From positions 1 to 41,770 of the forward strand of contig PNKG01000004.1 in assembly GCA_013822585.1 (NCBI GenBank): a stretch of 41,770 nt of DNA. Reading direction: 5' to 3'. Numbering within the stretch: the first letter of the stretch is position 1; each line of letters starts with the position of its first letter. Positions 16,088-24,285 of this stretch are shown here, piece after piece. Source of the DNA: Opitutus sp. (lineage in GTDB: Bacteria > Verrucomicrobiota > Verrucomicrobiia > Opitutales > Opitutaceae). A program made the translations under genes and the position numbers. The notes beneath the pieces are model-generated. The model did not search any database. It worked only from the letters and a program-made list of their open reading frames with translations, and was not told the DNA's origin.

Positions 16088-18256
16088 CTAGAGGAGATTT
16101 TTCAGCACGGCGTGGCCGAGCGTGTCCCGGAGCGGTTTTTTCAGCATGGCACGGAGGCAGCCGCGGAGTTCGTCGCGCAAGGCCGGGGGAACGCTCACGC
16201 CGATGAGGCCGACCACTGGCGCGGACTCCGCCCCGGCCTGCCGGCGGATCAGCTCGGGCCAGCGCGAGGCGTCGCGCGTGGGCACGTCGACCACCAGCAC
16301 GTCGTGATCGCGCGCGGCCGGCAGGGAGGCCAGGCTGTCGCAGGCCTGGACCCTGAGCCCCCAGCTCTCGAAGAGCCGGGTGTAATGGCGGCGGGCCCGG
16401 GAGTTGGCCGAGACGACCCTGACTTTCTTCGGCGGCAAGGCGGGCAAAGGCGTGGCGACCTCGAGCACGCGGACGGGCAGGTGGAACCTGAAAACCGAAC
16501 CGGCGCCGGCCGCGCTCGCGACCTCGATCTCGCCCTCCATCAGATGCACAAGGCTGCGGCTGATCGCCAGGCCGAGGCCGGCGCCGCCGTGCCGGCGTGT
16601 GCTGGAGGTGTCGATCTGGCTGAACGGCTTGAAGAGACGGTCCTGCTTGTCCGGGGCGATGCCCACGCCGGAATCGCGCACGGTGAATTCGAGCCGCGCG
16701 CGCGCGCCGGCCGGCCCCTCGGGCGGCTTGCCGGCCACCTCCACTTCGACCTCGCCAGCCGGGGTGAACTTGATGGCGTTGCCCAGCAGGTTGACCAGCA
16801 CTTGCCGGAGGCGGCCGGGATCGGCCATCACGTGGGCCGGCACGTCCGCGCCGATGGAGACGAGCATCTCGAGCTGTTTCTCCGCGGCGCGGGCCGAAAG
16901 GAGCTCGACGGCCTCCTCGACGACGAGCCGCGGCGAGCAGACTTGGAGATCCAGTTGCATGCGGCCGGCATCGAGACGCGAGTAGTCGAGCAGCTCGTTG
17001 GTCAGCGTCAGGAGCGCCTCGCCGCTCTTGCGGATCGTGTCGACGCAGTCGGCCTGCTCCCCCGAGAGGGGCGTGTCCTGCAGGAGCGTGGCGAACCCGA
17101 TGATGCCGTTGAGTGGCGTGCGCAGCTCGTGGCTCATGACGGCGAGGAACTCGCCCTTCGCGCGGTCGGCCGACTGGGCCTGGTCGCGCGCGACGCGCAG
17201 GGCGTCCTCGGCGCGCTTCACATCGGTGATGTCGTCGAGCACGGCGAGCAGGTTGGTCACGCGGCCGTCGGGCGCGCGCACGGGGGAGAAGAAGGCGCGG
17301 GCGGGAAACACCTCGCCGTTGCGGCGCCGGATGCGGATCTCGCCCTGCCAGCTCTCGCCTGCCAGGAGGCGGCGGAGCAGCTCGGCGCGATCGACCTCGG
17401 CGGCGTCGGCCGGCAGCAGCTTGCCGCTCGGCTGGCCGACGAGCTCCTCGCGTTTGTAGCCGGTGATGGCCAGGCAGCCGTCGTTGACGTATTCGATGAT
17501 CCGTTCCGGCGTGGTGATGAGCACGGCGGAATGGCTTTGCTGGATCGCGGCGGAAAGGCGGTGGATCTCGCGGTTGAGATGGCGCTCGTGGCGGACGAGC
17601 TGCCAGATGCCAAACGGCAGGCCGAGGAGAAGGAACGCCAGCCCGCCGCTTGTGAGGCCGGCGATCACCAGCTCGCGGCGCCAGCTGGAGGAATCGACAT
17701 CGAGGCCGAGCACGACGCGCGGCGCGCCGGGCAGCGGCCGGTCGCCGACCGGGGCATACGCCGTCACCCACTCGCCGAACGAGTCGCGGAGCGGGCCCTC
17801 GATGCTCGGCTGCTGGTCGCGCAGGATCGATTGCAGGCCCGGCGAGTTCAGGGCCTCGGGGTAATCGTCGCCCGGCAGCGAAACCTCGGGCGACTCGGGC
17901 GACTCCGAATCGGCCAGAAAGACCACCCGGCCGGGTTCGTCGGTGGTCCGGAAGAGATAGACGAACCGCACGCCCGATCCCGCCGCCTGCAGGCGCATCA
18001 GCCGCTCCTTCACCGCGCGGTAATCGGCCGCGTCGAGGTCGGCCCGCGTGCCGGTCAGCGCGGAGGTGTCCCCGGTCATGAAGGCCACCGCGCAGCGCCG
18101 GGCCTGCTCGATCAGCGCGTGATGGAGGCGGACCCGCCGCCGCTCCGCACTCCACCACCCTGCCGCCGCCGCGATCAGGAGGATCGCGAGCCAGACGAGG
18201 ATGGGACGGACGGTTGTCCAGGAAACGCGCACGGCGGAAAGATGGGGTGGAGCCAA
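16088..18256 (-). CDS. Hybrid sensor histidine kinase with degenerate receiver
   Basis: A membrane sensor kinase of 722 residues starting at a TTG (a GTG at 18232 is an alternative). Helices at about 17-38 and 197-221 flank an extracytoplasmic sensor region of about 160 residues. A PAS domain (about 235-345) with EYVNDGCLAITGYKREELVG follows. The dimerisation helix has MSHELRTPLNG with phospho-accepting His376. The ATPase domain has NLLGNAIKF (N box, about 489-497), DSGVGI (528-533) and GGAGLGLA (557-564). A C-terminal receiver-like domain (611-722) keeps Asp657 (VVDVPT) and Lys706/Lys707 but has SAN in place of the acidic pair at the end of strand 1. That suggests weak or no phosphotransfer. 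No separate response regulator gene is adjacent. Confidence 0.92.
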   Translation of the reverse strand: MAPPHLSAVRVSWTTVRPILVWLAILLIAAAAGWWSAERRRVRLHHALIEQARRCAVAFMTGDTSALTGTRADLDAADYRAVKERLMRLQAAGSGVRFVYLFRTTDEPGRVVFLADSESPESPEVSLPGDDYPEALNSPGLQSILRDQQPSIEGPLRDSFGEWVTAYAPVGDRPLPGAPRVVLGLDVDSSSWRRELVIAGLTSGGLAFLLLGLPFGIWQLVRHERHLNREIHRLSAAIQQSHSAVLITTPERIIEYVNDGCLAITGYKREELVGQPSGKLLPADAAEVDRAELLRRLLAGESWQGEIRIRRRNGEVFPARAFFSPVRAPDGRVTNLLAVLDDITDVKRAEDALRVARDQAQSADRAKGEFLAVMSHELRTPLNGIIGFATLLQDTPLSGEQADCVDTIRKSGEALLTLTNELLDYSRLDAGRMQLDLQVCSPRLVVEEAVELLSARAAEKQLEMLVSIGADVPAHVMADPGRLRQVLVNLLGNAIKFTPAGEVEVEVAGKPPEGPAGARARLEFTVRDSGVGIAPDKQDRLFKPFSQIDTSSTRRHGGAGLGLAISRSLVHLMEGEIEVASAAGAGSVFRFHLPVRVLEVATPLPALPPKKVRVVSANSRARRHYTRLFESWGLRVQACDSLASLPAARDHDVLVVDVPTRDASRWPELIRRQAGAESAPVVGLIGVSVPPALRDELRGCLRAMLKKPLRDTLGHAVLKNLL

Positions 18257-18275
18257 TTCCGCCCGCGAATCCCGC

Positions 18276-18312
18276 GCAAAACAAAACCGCCGCGGATCGC
18301 TCCGCGGCGGTT
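18276..18312 (-). terminator. Rho-independent terminator of the SWIB gene
   Basis: AACCGCCGCGGA and TCCGCGGCGGTT form a perfect 12-bp stem with a 4-nt loop (18285-18312). On the minus strand the stem runs into TTTTGTTTTG (18276-18288). It lies 26 nt after the SWIB stop and before the kinase gene. Confidence 0.88.
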
Positions 18313-18337
18313 CATCGAAAAGCGTTCGGGCTCCGTG

Positions 18338-18607
18338 TCAGGACACGTGCTTCGACACGAGCTTGGTCATGTCGAACATGGAGACCTGCGCCTTGCCGCC
18401 GAACACGGCCTTGAGGGCGTCGTCGGCGTTGATCATGCGCTTGTTCTTCTTGTCCTGGAGGCCGTTCTTCTTGATGTAGGCCCAGAGCTTCTTGGTCATT
18501 TCCGTGCGGGGAAGCGGCTTCGAGCCGACGACCGCGGCGAGAGTGGCGTCCGGCGTGACCGGGGCCATGAACTTTGCGTTGGGTTTGCGAGCAGATTTCT
18601 TTGCCAT
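18338..18607 (-). CDS. SWIB/MDM2-domain protein
   Basis: An 89-residue basic protein. After a Lys/Arg-rich start comes a SWIB domain: PVTPDATLAAVVGSKPLPR (about 16-34), TKKLWAYIKKNGLQDKKNKR (about 38-57), INADDALKAVFGG and VSMFDMTKLVSKHVS. Stand-alone SWIB proteins are known mainly from Chlamydiae and Verrucomicrobiota. They are thought to bind DNA or chromatin-like structures, but their bacterial role is unclear. The ATG at 18607 is preceded by GGGAAG on the minus strand at a normal distance. The gene has its own terminator (18276-18312) and is divergent from the acetyltransferase gene, so it is probably a monocistron. Confidence 0.93.
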   Translation of the reverse strand: MAKKSARKPNAKFMAPVTPDATLAAVVGSKPLPRTEMTKKLWAYIKKNGLQDKKNKRMINADDALKAVFGGKAQVSMFDMTKLVSKHVS

Positions 18608-18740
18608 AGTGCTTCCCGTATTAGAACCGCACCGGGGCGATGCAATGATTTTCTAGAGGGGAAATCAGATTTTTTCAGAGGAGAAACGCGCTTGAATTTC
18701 CTCTCGCCGCACGGCAGGGGCCGCCCCAGGTTTCCGGGCG

Positions 18741-19316
18741 ATGCGGTTCCCGGCGGAATTTCCCGTGATCGAAACGCCGCGCCTCGTGCTCCGCGGCTTC
18801 GACCTCACCGATGCGCGCAACGTGCAGCGGCTCGCCGGCGCGCGCGAAATCGCGGACACCACCGCCCAGATCCCGCACCCCTACGAGGACGGCCTCGCCG
18901 AGCAGTGGATCGCCGCCCACGCCGCCGACTGGGCCGCGCACCGTGCCCTGCCGCTTGCGGTCACGTTCCGCCAGTCGGGCGAGCTGGCCGGGGCCGCCGG
19001 CCTGACCTTCGCCGGGGAGCATGCCCGGGCCGAGCTCGGCTACTGGATCGGCGTGCCCTTCTGGCGGAACGGGCTCGCCACCGAGGCGGCGGGCGCGCTG
19101 GTGGATTTCGGGTTCCGCGTCCTCGGGCTCAACCGCGTGCAGGCGCATCATTTCGCGCGCAACCCCGCCTCCGGCCGCGTGCTGCTCAAGCTCGGGATGA
19201 AGCGCGAGGGCGCCAGCCCGCGTTTCCTTTGCAAAAACGGCCGCTTCGAGGATGTGGTTTTCTACGGCGTGCTGCGCCGCGACTGGCCGGGGCTGGGCGA
19301 CATCCCGCCGGGCTGA
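18741..19316 (+). CDS. GNAT-family N-acetyltransferase, RimJ/RimL-like
   Basis: A 191-residue acetyltransferase. IETPRLVLRGFDLTDA (about 10-25) is the usual N-terminal strand-helix of RimJ/RimL-like GNATs. ELGYWIGVPFWRNGLATEA (about 98-116) is the acetyl-CoA-binding motif A, in which the family's Q/R-x-x-G-x-G/A loop reads RNGLAT. NPASGRVLLKLGMKREG (about 141-157) is motif B. The acceptor, whether a ribosomal protein N-terminus or a small molecule, cannot be read from the sequence. The 133-bp divergent region shared with the SWIB gene should hold both promoters. Confidence 0.88.
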   Translation: MRFPAEFPVIETPRLVLRGFDLTDARNVQRLAGAREIADTTAQIPHPYEDGLAEQWIAAHAADWAAHRALPLAVTFRQSGELAGAAGLTFAGEHARAELGYWIGVPFWRNGLATEAAGALVDFGFRVLGLNRVQAHHFARNPASGRVLLKLGMKREGASPRFLCKNGRFEDVVFYGVLRRDWPGLGDIPPG

Positions 19317-19514
19317 GCGCGGCGGCGGCGGGACCGAATGCGGCCTTGCCCCGCGCGCCCGCCGGGGCAGAATGCGCCGCGTTGGCTCGGTTGTTTGTCA
19401 GACTACCCCGCTACGCAGAATCGTCAGGTGAGCGCCGTGGCCGTGTTCGATGATGGTTTGAATCCCGGCAGTCGGGAACGGGCGGACAGGAAGCAGCACC
19501 GGTCGCATACTCCC

Positions 19515-19898
19515 ATGGACAACAGCAAGCTCTACGTCGGGAACATCCCGTTCGCCACCACCGCGCAGGACCTCGAGGCCCTGTTCGGCCAGGCCGGCAC
19601 CGTCAGCGTGGTCGAGATCGTCTTCGACAAATTCACCGGCCGCTCGCGCGGCTTCGCCTTCGTCACCATGGGCAGCCCCGCGGAGGCGCAGAAAGCCGTC
19701 GAGCAGTTCCACGACCACGACATGGGCGGCCGCAAGATCGCGGTGAACATCGCCCGGCCGCGCGAGGAACGCCCGCCCCGCGAGGGCGGCGGCTTCGGCG
19801 GAGGCCGGGGCGGCGGACGCGGCGGCCCGCGGCGCTTCGGCGGCGGCGGATTCCGCGGGGGCGACCGCGGCGGACGCGACTACGGCGACCGCGGATGA
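19515..19898 (+). CDS. RRM RNA-binding protein with Gly/Arg-rich tail
   Basis: A 127-residue protein. An RNA recognition motif covers about 4-80, with RNP2 as LYVGNI (6-11) and RNP1 as RGFAFVTM (about 45-52). The tail is RGG-like with repeated GGG, RGG and GFRGG. Such proteins are common in Verrucomicrobiota and cyanobacteria and are often cold- or stress-induced RNA chaperones. The ATG at 19515 starts the RRM directly; the upstream 198 bp is non-coding and could hold a long 5' leader. A strong terminator follows at 19921. Confidence 0.92.
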   Translation: MDNSKLYVGNIPFATTAQDLEALFGQAGTVSVVEIVFDKFTGRSRGFAFVTMGSPAEAQKAVEQFHDHDMGGRKIAVNIARPREERPPREGGGFGGGRGGGRGGPRRFGGGGFRGGDRGGRDYGDRG

Positions 19899-19920
19899 CC
19901 GCCCGGTCCATGCCCTTCCG

Positions 19921-19947
19921 GCCGGAGGCTGGCGCCTCCGGCTTTTT
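19921..19947 (+). terminator. Rho-independent terminator of the RRM gene
   Basis: GCCGGAGGC and GCCTCCGGC form a 9-bp stem with a TGGC loop, followed by TTTTT (19943-19947). It begins 23 nt after the RRM stop. Confidence 0.93.
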
Positions 19948-20040
19948 CATGCCCGCGACCGACCGGGGCTTCCAGCCCGGGGGCCGGCGGACTTCGGTCT
20001 TGCGCGGAAACTACGGATACGTTTTGGGTTTCCTCAGACT

Positions 20041-20673
20041 ATGGCCGTTTCCCCCCCCATTGCCGCTCCCTCCGGCCGCGACCGCATCGTGCAGGCCGCG
20101 CGCGCGCAGCTCTTCCTCCGGGGCTACAGCGCGCTGACGATGGACGAGCTCGCCGTCGACCTCGGCATGAGCAAGAAGACCCTCTACCAGCATTTTGCCG
20201 GCAAGGAGGAGCTCGTGCGCGCCGCCATCGAAGCCTTCGCCCGCGAGGTCCGCACCGAGGCCGACCGGATCCTCTCCGACCGCCGCCTGACCTTCGCCGA
20301 GAAGCTCCGCGGCTTGACGGGCGGGCTGTTGCAACGCCTGTCCCAGCTCTCGCCGCACCTTTTCCGCGACCTGCAGCGCTTCGCCCCCGTCCTGCACGAG
20401 CTCGTGCTCGAGCTGCGCCGGAAGAACATCCCGCTGATCTTCGGCCGGCTGATCGAGCAGGGCCAGGCGAACGGCAAGGTGCGCGACGACATCGACCCCG
20501 GCTTCGCCGCGGAATTCCTCCTCCACGCCATGCAGGGCCTGATGCAGCCCCAGAGCCTCGATCACCTCCGGCTCGCCCCGCACGAGACTTTCGAACGCGC
20601 CATGAACCTCTTCTTCGGCGGGCTCCTCACCCCCGCCGGCCGCAAAGACTATGAAAAACTGTTCGGTCGCTAG
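20041..20673 (+). CDS. TetR-family transcriptional regulator
   Basis: A 210-residue regulator. The helix-turn-helix is at about 13-58: RIVQAARAQLFLRGYSALTM, then DELAVDLGMSKKTLYQHFAGKEEL. The C-terminal ligand-binding domain has FAPVLHELVLELRRKNI and LLHAMQGLMQPQSLDHL. It is the first gene of a four-gene run with HlyD-like, ABC ATPase and ABC permease genes, and its end overlaps the HlyD gene by 23 nt. It is therefore probably the local repressor of the efflux operon. The effector is unknown. No operator was recognised in the short upstream gap. Confidence 0.93.
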   Translation: MAVSPPIAAPSGRDRIVQAARAQLFLRGYSALTMDELAVDLGMSKKTLYQHFAGKEELVRAAIEAFAREVRTEADRILSDRRLTFAEKLRGLTGGLLQRLSQLSPHLFRDLQRFAPVLHELVLELRRKNIPLIFGRLIEQGQANGKVRDDIDPGFAAEFLLHAMQGLMQPQSLDHLRLAPHETFERAMNLFFGGLLTPAGRKDYEKLFGR

Positions 20674-21616
20674 ACTCCTTGTCGCCGTCGTGACCGTGGC
20701 CACGCTGTCGTCCTGCCGGCGCGCCCCGGCGCCGGGCCAGTGGCAGGGCTACTTCGAAGGCGAGTTCGTCCACATCGCGGCCCCGCTGGCGGGCCGCCTC
20801 GAACACCTGGCCGTCACCCGCGGCTCGCGCATCGCGGCCGGCGCGCCGCTCTTCCGGCTCGAACAGGCGGCCGAACAGGCGACGCACCGCGAGGCGACGG
20901 AGCGCCTCCGGCAGGCCGAGGCCCGCCTCGCGGACCTGACCAAAGGGCAGCGGCCGAGCGAGCTCGCCGCCGCCGAGGCCCGCGTCGCCCAAGCCGCCGC
21001 CGCCGCCGACCTCTCCGCCCGCGACCTCGAGCGCATCGCCAAACTCCACTCCTCGGGCGCAGTGAGCGACGGCGACCTCGACCGCGTCCGCCTCACGCAC
21101 GAGGCGAACCGCAACCAAGTCGCCCAAGCCGAGGCCCAGCTCGCCACGGCCAAACTCGGCGCCCGCACCGATGCCCTCGCCGGCGCCGAGGCCGAGGTCG
21201 CGGCCGCCCGCGCGGCAGTGGAACGCGCGGCGTGGAGTCTCGCCCAAAAATCCCCCTCCGCCGCGACCGGCGCGCTGGTCTACGACACCCTTTACCGCGA
21301 AGGCGAATTCGTGCCCGCGGGTTCGCCCGTCGTCTCGCTGCTGCCGCCGGGACACCTCAAGGTCCGTTTCTTCGTGCCCGAGGCGGAATTCGCCGGGTTG
21401 AAGACGGGCGGCACCGTGCGTGTGGCCGTCACCGGCCTCGCCGCCCCGCTGGAGGCGCGCATCACCTACCTCGCACCGCAGCCGGAATACACGCCGCCCA
21501 TCCTCTACAACCGCGAGAACCGCGCGAAGCTGGTCTTCATGGTCGAGGCGCATCCTGTCGACCCGGCTGCCGCGCGCGATTTCCATCCCGGCCAGCCGGT
21601 CGACGTGCGCCGCTGA
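20651..21616 (+). CDS. HlyD-family periplasmic adaptor, probable lipoprotein
   Basis: A membrane-fusion protein of 321 residues, like YbhG. The N-terminus MKNCSVARLL followed by a hydrophobic run and LSSC (Cys22) fits a lipoprotein signal. GYFEGEFVHIAAPLAGRL and GAPLFRLEQ form the lipoyl-like half-motif (about 35-75). A coiled-coil hairpin rich in Ala, Glu and Arg spans about 75-200. The second lipoyl half (DTLYREGEFVPAGSPVVSLL) and beta-barrel follow, and FHPGQPVDV is the usual C-terminal motif. The start lies inside the TetR gene, and the stop overlaps the ATPase start as TGATG. It would link the ABC transporter to an outer-membrane channel, but no TolC gene is visible here. Confidence 0.9.
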   Translation: MKNCSVARLLVAVVTVATLSSCRRAPAPGQWQGYFEGEFVHIAAPLAGRLEHLAVTRGSRIAAGAPLFRLEQAAEQATHREATERLRQAEARLADLTKGQRPSELAAAEARVAQAAAAADLSARDLERIAKLHSSGAVSDGDLDRVRLTHEANRNQVAQAEAQLATAKLGARTDALAGAEAEVAAARAAVERAAWSLAQKSPSAATGALVYDTLYREGEFVPAGSPVVSLLPPGHLKVRFFVPEAEFAGLKTGGTVRVAVTGLAAPLEARITYLAPQPEYTPPILYNRENRAKLVFMVEAHPVDPAAARDFHPGQPVDVRR

Positions 21617-22548
21617 TGAGCACGGACGCCCAGGATTTCGTCATCGATGTCGCCGGCATCACCAAGCGGTTCGGCGACAAGACCGTCGTCAACGGCATCG
21701 ACTTGCAGGTGCGGCCGGGCGAGATCTACGGCTTCCTCGGCCCGAACGGCAGCGGCAAGACGACCTTCATCCGCATGCTCTGCGGCCTGCTCACGCCCGA
21801 CGGCGGCCACGGCACCTGCCTGGGCTACGACGTGCTCCGCCAGCAGCGCGAGATTCGCACGCATGTGGGCTACATGACGCAGAAGTTCAGTTACTACGAG
21901 GACCTGAGCATCCGCGAGAACCTCGACTTCATCGCCCGCGTCTACGACGTGTCGCGCCGCCGGGAGGCCGTCGGCCGCGCGCTCGAACGCCTCGGCCTCC
22001 AGGGGCGCAGCGCGCAGCTCGCCGGCCAGCTCTCCGGCGGCTGGAAACAGCGCCTCGCCCTCGCCGCCTGCCTCATCCATTCGCCCAGGCTCCTGCTGCT
22101 CGACGAACCGACGGCCGGCGTCGACCCGAAGGCGCGCCGCGACTTCTGGGACGAAATCCACGCGCTCGCCGCCGACGGGCTCACCGTGCTCATCACCACG
22201 CACTACATGGACGAGGCCGAGCGCTGCCACCGCCTCGCCTACATCGCCTACGGCAACATGCTCGCGCGCGGCACAGTGCACGAGGTGGTCGCCAACGCGC
22301 AGCTCACGACTTGGGAGGCGACCGGCCCCGGCCTGCACGAGATTGTGGCGCGCCTGCGCGGCCGGCCCGGTGTCGAGCAGGTCGTGCCCTTCGGCAACAC
22401 CCTGCACGTCTCCGGCCACGACCACGCCGCACTCGAGGCCGCCATCGCGCAGGTGCGCGACCCGCGCCACGCCTGGCGGCGCGTCGCGAGCAGCCTGGAG
22501 GACGTGTTCATCTGCTTGATGGATCACGCCAAGGACAACTTCAAATGA
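21616..22548 (+). CDS. ABC transporter ATP-binding protein
   Basis: A 310-residue ATPase of the multidrug/CcmA type. Walker A is GPNGSGKTT (42-50), the Q loop is YMTQKFSYYEDLSIRENL (about 86-103), the signature is LSGGWKQR (139-146), Walker B is LLLLDEPTAGVD (159-170), and the switch His lies in TTHYMDEAERC. The C-terminal extension (about 235-310) with SLEDVFICLM is typical of drug-exporter ATPases such as YbhF. It pairs with the permease at 22697. The 148-bp gap between them, unusual in an otherwise overlapping operon, holds two palindromes. Confidence 0.94.
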   Translation: MSTDAQDFVIDVAGITKRFGDKTVVNGIDLQVRPGEIYGFLGPNGSGKTTFIRMLCGLLTPDGGHGTCLGYDVLRQQREIRTHVGYMTQKFSYYEDLSIRENLDFIARVYDVSRRREAVGRALERLGLQGRSAQLAGQLSGGWKQRLALAACLIHSPRLLLLDEPTAGVDPKARRDFWDEIHALAADGLTVLITTHYMDEAERCHRLAYIAYGNMLARGTVHEVVANAQLTTWEATGPGLHEIVARLRGRPGVEQVVPFGNTLHVSGHDHAALEAAIAQVRDPRHAWRRVASSLEDVFICLMDHAKDNFK

Positions 22549-22570
22549 TGCGCCGCCGCCCCACGCGCCC

Positions 22571-22667
22571 GCCCGCCGCTTGTAACCTATTAGGTTACAC
22601 CAGCACTCGTTTCACACGGCGCGGGACGTGCGCTTGTAACCTAATAGGTTACAAGCGGCGGGCGTTA
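22571..22667. repeat. Inverted palindrome pair with extended arms (copies 4 and 5)
   Basis: TGTAACCTATTAGGTTACA (22581-22599, central T) and TGTAACCTAATAGGTTACA (22635-22653, central A) have centres 54 bp apart. Outside them, CGCCCGCCGC on the left is matched by GCGGCGGGCG on the right, so the whole pair is one large inverted repeat around a 35-nt spacer. The right palindrome alone is perfect over 27 bp (22631-22657). The element sits between two cotranscribed ABC-transporter genes. Confidence 0.95.
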
Positions 22668-22696
22668 CGGGCCCACGGGGGCGGGAGGCACGACGC

Positions 22697-23830
22697 ATGA
22701 GCCGCTTCAGCTTCTCCCGCTTCTGGGCCGTCGTGCTCAAGGAATTCGTGCAGATGAAGCGCGACCGCGTGACCTTCGCCATGATGGTGGGCATCCCGCT
22801 GATCCAGCTCATGCTCTTCGGGTTCGCCATCAATTCCGACCCGAAGCACCTGCCGACCGCCGTGCTGAGCGCGGACAACGGCCCGTTCGCCCGCACGCTC
22901 GTGTGGGCGATGCGCCACAGCGAGTATTTCTCCGTGGTGCGCGAGGTGCGCAGCGAGGCCGAAGCGCGGGAGCTGCTGCAGCTCGGCCGGGTGCAGTTCG
23001 TGGTGAACATCCCGGTCGACTTCTCGCGCAAGGTCCTCCGCGGCGAACGCCCCGCCCTGCTCCTCGAGGCCGACGCCACCGACCCGGCGGCCACCGGCCC
23101 GGCCGTGGCCGCCGTGCGCGCGCTGGCGGGCAATGTGCTCGACCGCGATCTCAAGGGCCCGCTCGCCGGGCTGCGCGACCGCGCCGGCCCGGTCGACCTG
23201 CGCCTCCACGCGCACTACAACCCGGAGAACATCACCCAATACAACGTCGTGCCCGGCCTGATGGGCGTCGTGCTCACCATGACGATGATCATCATCACCG
23301 CGCTGGCCATCACCCGCGAGCGCGAGCGCGGCACGATGGAGAACCTCCTCGCCACACCGGTCCGCCCCCTCGAGGTCATGGCCGGCAAGATCCTGCCCTA
23401 CATCATCGTCGGTTACGTGCAGCTCTCGCTCATCCTCCTCGCCGCGGTCTTCGTCTTCCGCGTGCCGCTGATGGGCAGCGTGCCGCTGGTCTACGCCGTG
23501 GCCCTCGTCTTCATCGCGGCCAACCTGGCCGTGGGCATCACCTTCTCCACCCTCGCGCAGAACCAGCTGCAGGCGGTGCAGATGGCGTTCTTCTTCTTCC
23601 TGCCCTCGATCCTGCTCTCCGGCTTCATGTTTCCGTTCCGCGGCATGCCCGAGTGGGCGCAGACGATCGGCTCGGCGCTGCCGCTGACGCACTTCCTGCG
23701 CATCGTCCGCGGCATTTTGCTCAAGGGCAACGGCGTCGCCGAAATCCTGCCCGAGCTCTGGCCGATCGCGCTGTTCATGGCCGTGGCGATGACCATCGGG
23801 CTGAAGCGCTACCGGCAGACCCTCGACTGA
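22697..23830 (+). CDS. ABC-2 type permease
   Basis: A 377-residue permease of the YhhJ/YbhR kind. One helix near the N-terminus (MMVGIPLIQLMLFGFAI, about 29-45) is followed by a large extracytoplasmic domain (about 46-185) and five C-terminal helices from about 190. The conserved cytoplasmic segment ERERGTMENLLATPVRPLEVM (about 210-230) is the family's coupling region, and the late motif LPSILLSGFMFPFRGMPEW is also typical. It would form the channel with the ATPase at 21616. Only one permease gene is present, whereas ybhFSR-like operons have two, so a homodimer is likely. The stop is 7 bp from the convergent DCC gene. Confidence 0.92.
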   Translation: MSRFSFSRFWAVVLKEFVQMKRDRVTFAMMVGIPLIQLMLFGFAINSDPKHLPTAVLSADNGPFARTLVWAMRHSEYFSVVREVRSEAEARELLQLGRVQFVVNIPVDFSRKVLRGERPALLLEADATDPAATGPAVAAVRALAGNVLDRDLKGPLAGLRDRAGPVDLRLHAHYNPENITQYNVVPGLMGVVLTMTMIIITALAITRERERGTMENLLATPVRPLEVMAGKILPYIIVGYVQLSLILLAAVFVFRVPLMGSVPLVYAVALVFIAANLAVGITFSTLAQNQLQAVQMAFFFFLPSILLSGFMFPFRGMPEWAQTIGSALPLTHFLRIVRGILLKGNGVAEILPELWPIALFMAVAMTIGLKRYRQTLD

Positions 23831-23837
23831 GCCCCGT

Positions 23838-24278
23838 TCAGCGCGCGAGGAAGCGCCGCTCCCATTCCGGCACGGGCAGCGGCGCCGGCCGGTATGCGCC
23901 GAAGAGCCGGTAACGGAAGCGCGCGACGAGCTTGTAGACGGCGTCGCGCCCGGCGCGCGGCACCGCGCGCAATTCCGCCAGCGGGGCGACCCATCCGCCG
24001 GCAACCGCGCAGGCCGCGAGCACGGCGTCGGTGCGCACGAGGTGGCGTCCGGGCGCGGGCCGCGTCCAGTCGGGCACGAAGACCAGCGTGTCGGATTTCC
24101 CGGCCGGCAGCCCCTGCGCGCGCAGGAAGGCCTGCGCCGGCGGGCTCTGCAGGGGCGCGAACCTCAGCACGCCGGCGCGGTCGGCGCGCAGCAACAGGCG
24201 CACGCAGGCGTGGCACAGGCCGCACTCCCCGTCGTAGAGCAGCACGGGCTGCGGCGGGGGGTGGGCGGTGTCGCTCAT
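23838..24278 (-). CDS. DCC-family (DUF393) thiol-disulfide protein
   Basis: A 146-residue protein with the family signature LLYDGECGLCHACVR (about 13-27), in which DGxCxxC gives a thioredoxin-like redox pair (CGLC). DTLVFVP and WVAPLAELRAVPRAGRDAVYKLVARFRYRLF are the later conserved parts; the last is the family's Y-x-x-x-A-R-x-R-Y segment. The ATG at 24278 directly follows the stop of the mscS-like gene (7-bp gap), so both probably share a transcript. The role is not established for the family; a redox function is inferred from the cysteines. Confidence 0.88.
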   Translation of the reverse strand: MSDTAHPPPQPVLLYDGECGLCHACVRLLLRADRAGVLRFAPLQSPPAQAFLRAQGLPAGKSDTLVFVPDWTRPAPGRHLVRTDAVLAACAVAGGWVAPLAELRAVPRAGRDAVYKLVARFRYRLFGAYRPAPLPVPEWERRFLAR

Positions 24279-24285
24279 CGGCGGA

